Source of the DNA: Streptomyces luomodiensis
GTDB taxonomy: Bacteria; Actinomycetota; Actinomycetes; Streptomycetales; Streptomycetaceae
DNA length: 64,000 nucleotides
Reading direction: 5' to 3'
Assembly: GCF_031679605.1 (NCBI RefSeq)
Contig: NZ_CP117522.1
Coordinates: forward strand, 1 to 64,000
A program made the position numbers and the translations under genes. Under the pieces are notes generated by a model. It ran no database searches, was not told where the DNA came from, and saw nothing but the letters and a program-made list of their open reading frames with translations. Numbering within the stretch: the stretch's first letter is position 1; the number at the start of each line of letters is the position of its first letter. Positions 10,195 through 18,572 of this stretch are shown one piece after another.

Positions 10195-10317
10195 GCCTTC
10201 TTCCCAGGACAACCGACGACGGGGACTTCGGCGAATTTCGCAGTTCTGGTGTTCACCGGGGTTCAGGGCGAACAAAGATGAACGAAGACGGTCGCTTGAG
10301 AGACGGAGAAGCAGGAC
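10195..10317. promoter_or_regulatory. divergent promoter region with GTTC/GAAC repeats
   Basis: This 123-base region separates the membrane gene from the XRE-NACHT gene. It holds GTTCAGGGCGAAC (10261-10273, inverted GTTC/GAAC halves) and a further TGAAC at 10279-10283, preceded by GTTCACC at 10251. Such repeats could be an operator for the N-terminal XRE domain encoded just downstream. GGAG and AGGA lie before ATG 10318. Confidence 0.35.
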
Positions 10318-13230
10318 ATGGGGGACGTGCACGAGGATCCGCTGGCGGAACTCGCGCTACGGCTGCGCACCCTCAGGGCGCAGCGGGGTCTGCAGATGGG
10401 TGGGTTGCAGCAGCGGACCGGGCTGGGGCGGACAACGGTCAGCCAGGCGCTGAACGGCCACAAGGTGCCCTCCGAGACCACGCTGATGGCCCTGGCGAAG
10501 GCACTGGGCACGGATGTGGAGCCATTGCTGGCCTTACGCCACGCCGCCGCCCGCGTACCGCAGGTGCGCCAGGGCTCTCCGAGGAGAGTTACCCGCAGGT
10601 CGGTGCGGCCCAGAGTGCAGCCTTCGTTCGAGGAGCGGTACCTCAGCTACGTGACGGAACGGCATTCCCAGCTGACCGTCGTAGGGCTGGACCTGAGTCG
10701 GCCGGAGCGTGCGCGCTGGCCGCTGGACGCGGCGTACTTGAGCTTGGAACTGGCGGAGCGGTCGGAAGACTGGTCTGCAGGCAGTGAGGAATGGAATCGG
10801 CCATCGGTCGTGGTGAAGCGTGCCGAGCACGCGTTGGCCGACTGCCGGCGCGTTCTTCTGCGAGGGCTCGCTGGCAGCGGAAAGACAACGCTGCTGCAGT
10901 GGCTGGCTGTCTCCACGGCGCGCGATGAACTGCCGGAGGAACTGGCGGACTGGCGGGGGCGGATTCCGTTCGTCCTGCCGCTGCGGACGCTAGTGAGGCG
11001 TGGCCCCCTTCCGGAGCCGCATCATTTCCTGACTGCGGTCGGCGCTCCCCTGGCCGCCTCGCAGCCTGAGGGCTGGGCCGATGACGTACTCGCCAGAGGC
11101 GAGGCACTCGTCCTGGTCGATGGCATCGACGAGGTCCCCCAGGAGCATCGGGGTGCCACGCGGGACTGGCTCGAGCGACTCTTGGCCGCGTATAGGGACG
11201 CACATTTCGTGGTCACCACGCGTCCGTCAGCTGTGCCAGAAGGCTGGCTGACTTCGTCGCACTTCACCGAACTGTCAGTACGGCCCATGAGTGCCGCTGA
11301 CACTGGGGTGTTCGTTGGCCGGTGGCATACCGCCGCCCGGCACAGTGCAGCGACCGACGCCGAGCGGTCACAGCTTCATGATCTCGAAGCAGCGCTCCAG
11401 GTGACGGTGCGTGCTCAGCGTGACCTGGCGCAGTTGTCCAGCACTCCCCTGATGTGTGCGTTGATCTGCGCGCTGCACCGGGACCGCCGCGGTCATCTGC
11501 CACACAGCCGCATGGAGTTGTATGAGGCAGCACTGTCGATGCTGCTCGTGCGCCGCGACCTTGAGCGCAGCATCGATGTCCCGGAAGGCATTCAGCTCAC
11601 CGAACACCAGAGCGTCCAGCTACTGCAGCGTCTGGCCTACTGGCTCATTCGCAACCGCCAGACCGAGATGGAACGGGCCACCGCGATGGCCCTGGTCGAC
11701 GACGCGCTGCCAGCCATGCAGGCCGTGGCCGAGCAGGGCACTGCCGACCAGGTCCTGACGCACCTGGTCGGCCGCAGCGGGCTTCTGCGCCAGCCCACCG
11801 CGGACACTATCGACTTCGTCCACCGCACTTTCCAGGACTACCTCGGGGCCAAAGCCGCCATCGAAGCCCATGACTTCCCCCTGCTGGTCAACAATGCACA
11901 CGACGACCAGTGGGAGGACGTCGTACGCATGGCTGTCGCCCACGCCCGCCCAGCCGAGAGCGCTGATCTACTCCGCCGCCTCGTCGAACGCGGTGATGCC
12001 GAGGGCGAACACAGGGGCAGACTCCACCTCCTGGCGGCCGCCAGCCTGCAGTACGCCACCGAAATCGAGCCCGAGGTCCGCAGACTGGTCGAACAACGTG
12101 CGCGTGTCCTGATGCCTCCCCGCTCTTCTGAGGAAGCGGAGGAGCTTGCCGCGCTCGGGCCAGGCATCCTGGATCTGCTGCCCGGTCCCCAGGGCCTGAA
12201 GCAGGATGAAGTGAATGCGGTTTTCCGTACGTCTGCTGTTATCGGCGGCGACCAAGCATACGCCTTCCTTCAACACTTCACACAAACGTTATCTTCTCCC
12301 CCGGCAAACTACGAGCTAGTCGATGGCTGGGAGAAATTCGATGCAGACCAATACGCCCAGGACATCCTTTTCCGCTTCAAAGACCGCTTGCATCTGAGCG
12401 TACAGACCCAAGACCAGAGGAACGCCCTCCGCTTCCTCAAGCCTGTCACCAAAGTCGCCTTCAGGGGGGAATTCACTCAAGCCGAGATCACCGAGCACCT
12501 CTCTCTTGAGCACACCCAGAAAATCGAAATCTACTCGGGTCAGCTGCTCGAAGATTTGACATTCGTACGCGATTTCCCCGCCCTAAAGGAGCTCGCTCTC
12601 AGCAATTGCACACAACTCAGTCACCTCGAAGACCTTACAGGACTGCCACTACGCAACCTGAGGCTGATTCAACTCCCGGGCTCTTTCTCATTCAACGCAC
12701 TGACCTCTCTTCCCCACCTCACCGAACTCGCTCTCTACACACGCCTGCCCTGGAATAGCCTGGGAGAGCTACCCGCACCAGCAGACCTGACATCACTACG
12801 CCTCGCCGAATGGATCGGCATACCCCTGACAGGCATATCCAAATGGACGCAACTGCAGGAGCTGGTGATCAACGCAGCACCTACACCAGCAGAATGGCGA
12901 GAAATTTCCGCCCTGCCCCACCTATCGACACTTACCCTCGGGAAATATGACCTCGCGCAGGCCACTCCCATACATGCCGTAACTTACCTGCACCTTGCCC
13001 CTGTCGGCTCAGACACCCAGTTGGACCTGGTGCCGGATATCTTTCCCAATGTGAAAGATATTTTCGTCAACTGTCGCGCGTCTCTGCCTGACATCACCGA
13101 CATCACCCCCTTGAAAAGAATCAAAGAGCCGACAATCTCGTTGAGTTTCGCGAATTATGTCGTTGGCCGAGAAGAATTCAGTCCAGAAGCGGTCCATCTC
13201 TACCCACGACCCCGGGCAGAAATCACTTGA
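10318..13230 (+). CDS. XRE-NACHT STAND NTPase with C-terminal repeats (candidate anti-phage NLR)
   Basis: The 970-residue protein begins with an XRE-type helix-turn-helix (about 10-70; LQQRTGLGRTTVSQALNGHK). A NACHT module follows: Walker A GLAGSGKTTL (about 183-192), Walker B ALVLVDGIDEVP (about 263-274) and sensor-like VVTTRPSA. After the winged-helix/helical part comes a C-terminal leucine-rich repeat-like region (about 720-930) with recurring FPALKELALSNCTQLSHLED-type units and LPHLTELAL. This is the layout of bacterial NACHT/NLR proteins, several of which sense phage proteins through the repeats and trigger cell death or arrest. The effector end here is a DNA-binding domain rather than a nuclease, so it may act by transcription or bind its own promoter. 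ATG 10318 has AGGA upstream. Codon use becomes less GC-rich in the repeat region (from about 12200), suggesting a different origin for that part. Confidence 0.85.
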   Translation: MGDVHEDPLAELALRLRTLRAQRGLQMGGLQQRTGLGRTTVSQALNGHKVPSETTLMALAKALGTDVEPLLALRHAAARVPQVRQGSPRRVTRRSVRPRVQPSFEERYLSYVTERHSQLTVVGLDLSRPERARWPLDAAYLSLELAERSEDWSAGSEEWNRPSVVVKRAEHALADCRRVLLRGLAGSGKTTLLQWLAVSTARDELPEELADWRGRIPFVLPLRTLVRRGPLPEPHHFLTAVGAPLAASQPEGWADDVLARGEALVLVDGIDEVPQEHRGATRDWLERLLAAYRDAHFVVTTRPSAVPEGWLTSSHFTELSVRPMSAADTGVFVGRWHTAARHSAATDAERSQLHDLEAALQVTVRAQRDLAQLSSTPLMCALICALHRDRRGHLPHSRMELYEAALSMLLVRRDLERSIDVPEGIQLTEHQSVQLLQRLAYWLIRNRQTEMERATAMALVDDALPAMQAVAEQGTADQVLTHLVGRSGLLRQPTADTIDFVHRTFQDYLGAKAAIEAHDFPLLVNNAHDDQWEDVVRMAVAHARPAESADLLRRLVERGDAEGEHRGRLHLLAAASLQYATEIEPEVRRLVEQRARVLMPPRSSEEAEELAALGPGILDLLPGPQGLKQDEVNAVFRTSAVIGGDQAYAFLQHFTQTLSSPPANYELVDGWEKFDADQYAQDILFRFKDRLHLSVQTQDQRNALRFLKPVTKVAFRGEFTQAEITEHLSLEHTQKIEIYSGQLLEDLTFVRDFPALKELALSNCTQLSHLEDLTGLPLRNLRLIQLPGSFSFNALTSLPHLTELALYTRLPWNSLGELPAPADLTSLRLAEWIGIPLTGISKWTQLQELVINAAPTPAEWREISALPHLSTLTLGKYDLAQATPIHAVTYLHLAPVGSDTQLDLVPDIFPNVKDIFVNCRASLPDITDITPLKRIKEPTISLSFANYVVGREEFSPEAVHLYPRPRAEIT

Positions 13231-13395
13231 TCGCCCATTGGGTTGAGGTTTCAGCACACAGATCGGCTTCTCTTCAGCACGGACCTGTCAGCTAATACTC
13301 CAGCCGTAGATGTGATCTTGCTGGTCGCGCATGTGGCCATGGGGTCGCTCGATATCGGATCGCGTAAGACGGATGCGGGCTGGCACGCTGCCTCT

Positions 13396-13950
13396 ATGGA
13401 TCACGCGGAAGTGCTACTGATCGGCGGGCGGGCCGGAGTCGGCAAGACGACGGTGGGGTGGGAGGTTTCGGTGTTGCTGCGGGCTGCGGAGGTCCCTCAC
13501 GCGGTCATCGATGGTGATTTCATGGGGCAGGTGCACCCGGCCCCGGAGGGAGATCCTCACCGCTCGGAGATCACCGAGACGAACCTCGCCGCTGTGTGGG
13601 CCAACTTCGCCCGGCGCGGCTACCGCCGACTGATCTATACGAACACCCTCAGCGTGCTGCCAGAGGAGACCGGCATGTTCCAGCGGGCCATGGGGACAGG
13701 TGTCCGGATTGTGCGAGTCCTTCTCACCGCCTCCGATGCCACCGCCCGCGAGCGGCTGATGCGCCGGGAGCTCGGCTCGGAACTGGAGCAAGAGCTGGAA
13801 GGCAGTGCCCGCAAGGCGCGGCTCCTGGACCAGCGCGTCCCCGCAGAGACTATGCGGGTGGTGACGGATGGTAGGGCTGTTCTGGACATCGCGGGTGAGG
13901 TCGTGGCTGCCACGGGCTGGTCCAGGCGGCACTCCGTGACCGGGCCGTAA
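13396..13950 (+). CDS. P-loop NTPase, kinase-like
   Basis: From ATG 13396 the product is 184 residues. It starts with a beta strand and Walker A, VLLIGGRAGVGKTTVGWEVS, then HAVIDGDFMG (an acceptor-binding DxD-type site in small kinases) and VRIVRVLLTASDATARERLM with a LID-like Arg cluster. It resembles adenylylsulfate or broad-specificity kinase-like ATPases. The open frame extends upstream to 13243, but that part lacks conservation and ribosome signals. It lies 166 bases after the NACHT gene on the same strand. No partner is evident and the substrate is unknown. Confidence 0.65.
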   Translation: MDHAEVLLIGGRAGVGKTTVGWEVSVLLRAAEVPHAVIDGDFMGQVHPAPEGDPHRSEITETNLAAVWANFARRGYRRLIYTNTLSVLPEETGMFQRAMGTGVRIVRVLLTASDATARERLMRRELGSELEQELEGSARKARLLDQRVPAETMRVVTDGRAVLDIAGEVVAATGWSRRHSVTGP

Positions 13951-13981
13951 TCGAGTCGTGCAGGCCGGTCCGAAGGTGGGT

Positions 13982-14590
13982 GCGGCCACCGCTGATCATC
14001 GGTTTGTGAAGACTGAAGATCAGGCGGTGGCCGCGGGTGGCGGCGTAGTGCCTGACCGCTGGCAGACGATGTTCCAGGACCTGATGGGCCGGATCGCAAA
14101 TCGCTTCGTGCGTGTCGAACCCCTGCTTCGGACAAGGCAGTTGGTGCTCGGCTTGCTGTCGGACCTGTCGCGCAAGAATTGCTGGACGATCGCCGAACAC
14201 ACCGGGGACGCCTCACCGGACGGGCTGCAGCACCTGCTCGGCCGGGCCAAGTGGGACGCCGACCTCGTCCAGGACGACATGCGCACATTCGTTCTGGAGC
14301 ATCTCGCCGACGACCAGGCGGTACTGGTGGTGGACGAGACCGGCGGCCTGAAGAAGGGCACGCACACCGTCGGCGTCCAGAGGCAGTACACCGGCACCGC
14401 TGGGAGGATCGAGAACGCCCAGGCCGCTGTCTACCTCACCTACGCCTCCCGGCACGGGCATGCCGGCATCGATCGGAGCCTGTACCTGCCCAGATCCTGG
14501 AGCGCCGACCCCGAGCGGTGCCCCCGGGCTGCCGTCCCCGAGGAGATCGGCTTCGCCACCAAACCTCAGCTCGCCCAGCACAGGGCGTGG
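13982..14590 (+). pseudogene. IS701-family transposase, 3' truncated
   Basis: The frame contains RWQTMFQDLMGRIANRFVRV, SDLSRKNCWTIAEHTGDASP, VLVVDETGGLKKGTHTVGVQ and NAQAAVYLTYASRHGHAGID: the N-terminal and first DDE aspartate part (VVDETG) of IS701-type transposases. It continues to EIGFATKPQLAQ and then stops matching at about 14585. About half the enzyme, including the later catalytic residues, is missing. The probable start is GTG 14049. An imperfect inverted repeat lies at 13985-14036. Confidence 0.75.
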
Positions 14591-15695
14591 GCCGCGCGCT
14601 GCGGATGCAGCCGGGCGAGGGCAAGGTCGCCTCGCTCGTGGTGCCGGTCCTGCTCGGGCCTGGCGAGACGGCGGACAACATGCTCACCTCTCGGGCGTTT
14701 AGCGGGCTGGCGGGAGGCGCACGAGCACTGGCGGCGCGGCGTGGAGGCCGCCGTCATCTGCGCCCGCGCACGGCGACCTGAAGGTCCCGTTCGCGTACCG
14801 GGTGCCCGGCGGCGACGACCAGGCGGTGGAGGCCGAGGGGTGGCCGGCCTCGCTCGCCGCGTTCCCTCTCGGGCAGTGGATCGCGGATGCTCGCCGCTCC
14901 TACGCCCGTGGGCCCGTGGGGACATGGACGAGGCTCGCGTCGAGCAGCTGGAGAAGCTGGGCATGGTGTGGTCGCACTTCGATGTCGCGTGGGAGGAAGG
15001 GCTCGCGGCGGCGCGCGGGTGGGCGGCCGAGGCGGGCCACCTCTTGGCGCCGCTGGACGCCACGCGCCAGGGGTACCGCGTGGGGATCTGGCTGAAGAAC
15101 GCGCGGGCCGCCGCCCGGAAGGCTGCCGAGCTCGAGGAGTGGCGTGCCGAGGGGCTGCTGGTGGAGTCGGCGGCCGGTGCCCTATCGGCCGAGCGGCGCG
15201 AGCAGCTGGCGGAGATCGACCCGTCGTGATGTCCGGCTTGGCCGGTGGAGTGGCAGAGGGCGTTCCATCTGACCCGGCTGCACCTGGAGGAGGGCAGTGC
15301 GCTGCCCACCGAGCCGGGTGGCGTCGTGCGCCAGGGCGAGGATCTGGGGCGGTGGGTACGAGCCAGCGCCTGGGGTGGGACAAGCTCACCGCCGTGCAGC
15401 AGTGGATGCTGGAGCAGGTCCTCGGGATCGAGCCCGCGGCCGAGGACGAGAAGCCACTGTCACGCCGCACGCAGGCTGACAAGTGGGCCGCCAACATTGT
15501 GGCCGCCCGGCAGTTCTTCGAGCGTGAGAGGCATCTGAAGGTGCCCCGGAAGAATGTCGAGACCGTGCTCTCCGAGGACGGCTGGGAGCTTCAGTTCCGC
15601 CTGGGGCATGGGTCAGCAACCAGCGGAGCCGGGCCGCCATGCTGTCCCCGGAGCGGGTGGAGCAGCTGTCCGAGGTCGGGATGCGGTGGTCGTAG
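14590..15695 (+). pseudogene. DEAD/DEAH helicase C-terminus with helicase-associated domains, frameshifted
   Basis: Immediately after the IS701 remnant a new frame reads GRALRMQPGEGKVASLVVPV (helicase motif VI plus the following strand), then LLGPGETADNMLTSRAFSGL. Further blocks in shifted frames are tandem helicase-associated domains: DEARVEQLEKLGMVWSHFDV, WEEGLAAARGWAAEAGHLLA, GYRVGIWLKNARAAARKAAE, later LGWDKLTAVQQWMLEQVLGI and SPERVEQLSEVGMRWS-stop at 15695. Such helicases are common on Streptomyces chromosome arms and linear plasmids. The ATPase core is absent and at least four frame changes are present. Confidence 0.75.
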
Positions 15696-15710
15696 CCCGT
15701 GTGCGAACAG

Positions 15711-15826
15711 CGGGGCCGGGCAGGGTGAGCCTGCTCGGCCCTGCTGTCGTCGGGTCAGCCGGAGTCGAACGTCTCTTGTAGGAAGTCGGCCGGGAGCGGG
15801 CGGGGCGAGGGCGGTGGTGTGCCGTC
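15711..15826. repeat. imperfect direct repeat, copy 1
   Basis: The stretch around GGCAGGGTGAGCCTGCTCGG aligns with 16503-16621 at roughly 75-80 percent by eye. On the minus strand it encodes the end of an unknown protein, KAAHRDGTPPP through ADFLQETFDSG-stop (stop at 15767). Copy 2 encodes a similar tail. It probably marks a broken paralogue or a duplicated 3' end. Confidence 0.5.
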
Positions 15827-15979
15827 CCGGTGCGCGGCCTTCCAGCGCTCGGTTTGCTCGTCCTTCCAAGAAGCAGTCGGCGACGACGCCCCGTACGTAT
15901 CTGCCGTCCGTGGGAACATACACTGGCCGCTGCCCTCAAGCGCACGGCCCCTGGGCAGCCAGTCGTGAGAATCGCGGTC

Positions 15980-16447
15980 ATGGCATCAATGACGCAGACT
16001 TTCCGCCAGGCCCTGCAGAATGCGCTGGCCGATCGGGACACAGTCAGCATCCGCAGGACGCTGATCGAGATGTTGGAGCGGGATCCTTCCAAGGCGGAGA
16101 TCTCGGCGGCCAACAAGGCGGCCCGAAGGATCGCCGAGGAGGGGGACGCGGTCCTCATCTCCCTGCTTCCTGACCAGGCCGGCGCCGACGTCTACGTGTC
16201 TGCGGCCCGTGGGGCTGGGATGCGGGCGTCGAACTACCTGACCGTGGACGAGAAGATCATCAAGGACTTGCCCTGCCGCGTCGAGTTGGCGACAGACAAG
16301 TGGGATGCACTCATCGACGAAGGCATGCGGCTTACCCAGCAGAAGATCGAAAGCGACCCGCTGCTCTCGGCGTTCCTGCCTGGTTGGAAGGCCGAACCGC
16401 GTGCCGAGAAGCGCGCCCGGCTCACAGCAGATGCAGCAGCCAGCTGA
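15980..16447 (+). CDS. hypothetical protein, 155 residues
   Basis: ATG 15980 opens a frame with normal high-GC codon use and a soluble, mixed alpha/beta composition. Readable segments are FRQALQNALADRDTVSIRR, AARRIAEEGDAVLISLLPDQ and LTVDEKIIKDLPCRVELATD. No motif is recognised, and there are no membrane segments or signal peptide. It stands alone between the helicase remnant and a convergent unknown gene. The open frame upstream to 15830 has no credible start. Confidence 0.55.
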   Translation: MASMTQTFRQALQNALADRDTVSIRRTLIEMLERDPSKAEISAANKAARRIAEEGDAVLISLLPDQAGADVYVSAARGAGMRASNYLTVDEKIIKDLPCRVELATDKWDALIDEGMRLTQQKIESDPLLSAFLPGWKAEPRAEKRARLTADAAAS

Positions 16448-16502
16448 CCCGCCGCTGCGCACCTGTGTCAGCACACAAGGCAGAAAGCGCGGCACAGGCG
16501 GC

Positions 16503-16621
16503 GGGGCTGGGCAGGGCGATCCTGTCCGGCCCCGCTGTCGCCAGGTCAGCCGAAGTCAAGCGTCTCCTGCGCGAAGCTGGCCGGTGCCGGACGGGGCAGG
16601 GGTGGCGGCGGTGCGCCGTCC
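16503..16621. repeat. imperfect direct repeat, copy 2
   Basis: Homologous to 15711-15826. In one minus-strand frame it encodes KPAHQDGAPPPP then PASFAQETLDFG-stop (stop near 16553), matching the tail in copy 1. That frame differs from the gene annotated at 16556-17581, so a frameshift near 16660 may have replaced that gene's true C-terminus. Confidence 0.5.
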
Positions 16622-17581
16622 TGGTGTGCGGGTTTGGTCGGGGCCACGGGACGCCCCAGGCAGCGAGCTGGTCGTGCTTCCATCCGCCGGCGGGCGTGCG
16701 GGCGGCTTCGACTCATCAGGTGATGGGAGTTCCGTCATAGAGGGGGAACGCTCCGTGTTCAGAAGTTGTCCGCCGAAGCTGTGTTGGAAAAGCGAGAGGT
16801 TCGTTGTCTTGTTCAGCGGGAGCCACCCCTCAGGCAGCGGGGTGCTCGCCAGCGACGGGGGTTCTGCCCCGGCAGGGGCGAAGAACACCTTGGCCGTCTC
16901 TTCCCACACGGTCGACTTCAAGGCGACCCGCTCATCGAAGACCTCCTGGCGGAGTTGCAGAAGACCAGCCTCGTGCAGTGCTCGGATGAAGTTCAGGAGC
17001 TCAATTGTGCCGACCATGGCCCAGGCGATAAGTGGTACAGCCGCCCGAAACCGGTCGCGCAGTCCGAAAGCATCGCCTTCCTTTCGCCGCTCCGGATCGT
17101 GGTGGACCACATCGCCGTAGATCCAAGCCATGGCCAGTCTGTGGGCATCGAGATCGTGGTCCTGGCCTGTGGCGGTGTCAGCGACCATGACGCAGTAGCC
17201 AGTTTCTTCACGTGTTGAGGGGTTCACCCGTGTCCGCCATTCAGTACGTGCAGCCCGTATCCACTCCGCGTCTTGTGGTGATGTTCGACAGAAGTAGCCG
17301 AGTGCTGCTAGCGCCTTCATATGGAAGCAGTCCTCCTGCTCCAGAAGGATCGGTCTGAGTCGGGCCGCAGCGGACTCGACCACTTCCTCGGGCGGAAGCT
17401 CGTACCGGATCCGCGCTTCGCCGTTGTTGAAGCGGATCTTGATCTTCATTTGGGCCAGCGTCACGAGGGCATCCCAGTCGGACGCAAGCGAGTGTTCCTC
17501 CACGCGGCGGGCCCTCACCACGTATGCCTCCAAGCAGCGTTGGTGCTTTTGGTCAACGCTCTCCGGCTGGCTGCGTCCCAC
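16556..17581 (-). CDS. hypothetical protein, 341 residues, tail possibly frameshifted
   Basis: GTG 17581 has a strong ribosome site (GAGGGGG seven to eight bases upstream). The first 250 residues look globular: RCLEAYVVRARRVEEHSLAS, AAARLRPILLEQEDCFHMKA, WIYGDVVHHDPERR and a hydrophobic helix AAVPLIAWAMVGTIELLNFI. The last 60 residues are low-complexity Pro/Ser/Thr, and the alternate frame there matches the repeat described at 16503-16621, so the true C-terminus may be shorter and different. No known domain was recognised. Confidence 0.6.
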   Translation of the reverse strand: MGRSQPESVDQKHQRCLEAYVVRARRVEEHSLASDWDALVTLAQMKIKIRFNNGEARIRYELPPEEVVESAAARLRPILLEQEDCFHMKALAALGYFCRTSPQDAEWIRAARTEWRTRVNPSTREETGYCVMVADTATGQDHDLDAHRLAMAWIYGDVVHHDPERRKEGDAFGLRDRFRAAVPLIAWAMVGTIELLNFIRALHEAGLLQLRQEVFDERVALKSTVWEETAKVFFAPAGAEPPSLASTPLPEGWLPLNKTTNLSLFQHSFGGQLLNTERSPSMTELPSPDESKPPARPPADGSTTSSLPGASRGPDQTRTPGRRTAATPAPSGTGQLRAGDA

Positions 17582-17689
17582 GTTTCCCCCTCACATCAAA
17601 ATCCTCTCCAGCATGACGCGGCATTCCATAAATATCCACCCAATTCGTCAGACGGAGCTGTTTGCGGCAATGCACAGGATCCAGGTACG

Positions 17690-17995
17690 CGCAGCCCGGT
17701 CGCGACAATCGGGATCTTCCTGTCGTAGAGGTGATGATCCTCGTGGCGCTCCCCCTGCAACAGGTGGCGGGTGCGTTCGATCAGGCGCGGGATCATGCGT
17801 TTGAGGTCCGCGATGCCGGCGCCTTCGGGAAACACGACCAGGTCGTGGTCGCGGTGCCGAGTACCTCGTCCCGGCCGCAGCGGTGCACGGTGACTCTCCG
17901 GCCGTCCGTGCGGGAGGTCCGGTGCACGACGATCGGCGCTGGTCACGCCTCCCAGCGTGCCCGGGCCCGTTCGAGGGCAAGTCGGTCCGGGGCGG
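17690..17995 (-). pseudogene. small hypothetical gene remnant, two frame changes
   Basis: Downstream of and overlapping the 90-residue gene, the minus strand has PIVVHRTSRTDGRRVTVHRC then GRDEVLGTA in one frame and HDLVVFPEGAGIADLKRMIP in another. Together these look like one small protein of a type often found in Streptomyces islands. Frame changes at about 17938 and 17850 split it. Function unknown. Confidence 0.4.
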
Positions 17996-18268
17996 TCAGG
18001 GAGTGTCACCGGTCCAGTCGAAGCGGGCCGGGGCGCCGGGGCGCGGGTCATACATGGCCCGGCCGCCGGCGCCGAACTGCCCAAGTTCCGTAGGGAGCGC
18101 GACGCCACTGTCGACCTCGTCCTGCGTCCAGCCGGTGCTGTCGAGCAGCAGGCCGTCCAGCGGCCCGCCGACCAGTTCGGCGTAACGCCGGCCGGGCTGC
18201 GGGCCCGGGTAGTCATGGTCGGCGCCGTAGACCCTGCGGCGCAGCAACTGCTCGTCATCACGGTCCAT
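17996..18268 (-). CDS. hypothetical protein, 90 residues (paralogue at 19805)
   Basis: ATG 18268 follows GAAGGG closely. The product is DEQLLRRRVYGADHDYPGP, then YAELVGGPLDGLLLDSTGW and ending GRAMYDPRPGAPARFDWTGD. It is acidic, soluble and without a known motif. A clear paralogue (DEQLLRGRVYGCDHDDP, YAALIGGPLDGLLL) lies at 19805-20059 in the same orientation, on the other side of the pentapeptide gene. The conserved G-G-P-L-D-G-L-L-L core defines the pair. Confidence 0.6.
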   Translation of the reverse strand: MDRDDEQLLRRRVYGADHDYPGPQPGRRYAELVGGPLDGLLLDSTGWTQDEVDSGVALPTELGQFGAGGRAMYDPRPGAPARFDWTGDTP

Positions 18269-18418
18269 CCCTTCAGCCTCCCAGACGCCACCGACAGCTC
18301 GAGTCGTCTCCGGGCTTGCCCACACCCCCGGTCCGGGCTTGCTCACCTTCATGGTGGTGCCCGCCGTCAGCCCGGGCAGGATGGTTGATGCGCGGGCTGC
18401 GACTGGTTGGGTGAAGTC

Positions 18419-18565
18419 GAAGGCCTCTCCACCAGCCTTGCCGCAGCACAGGAAAAGGTCGACCAACTCGACCGGCAGCAAGAACGCAAGGCTTCACACA
18501 TCTTCATGGGGATCCCCACGTTCGACCAGGTCGTCGCCCGCACCAGTGAGACGAGGGAGCCGTAA
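18419..18565 (+). pseudogene. 3' end of an unknown plus-strand gene
   Basis: One plus-strand frame shows strong high-GC codon bias and a coherent sequence: GLSTSLAAAQEKVDQLDRQ (coiled-coil-like), then KASHIFMGIPTFDQVVARTS and a stop at 18563-18565. No start is present, so it looks like the C-terminal tail of a deleted gene. The family was not recognised. Confidence 0.35.
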
Positions 18566-18572
18566 ACCGCAG

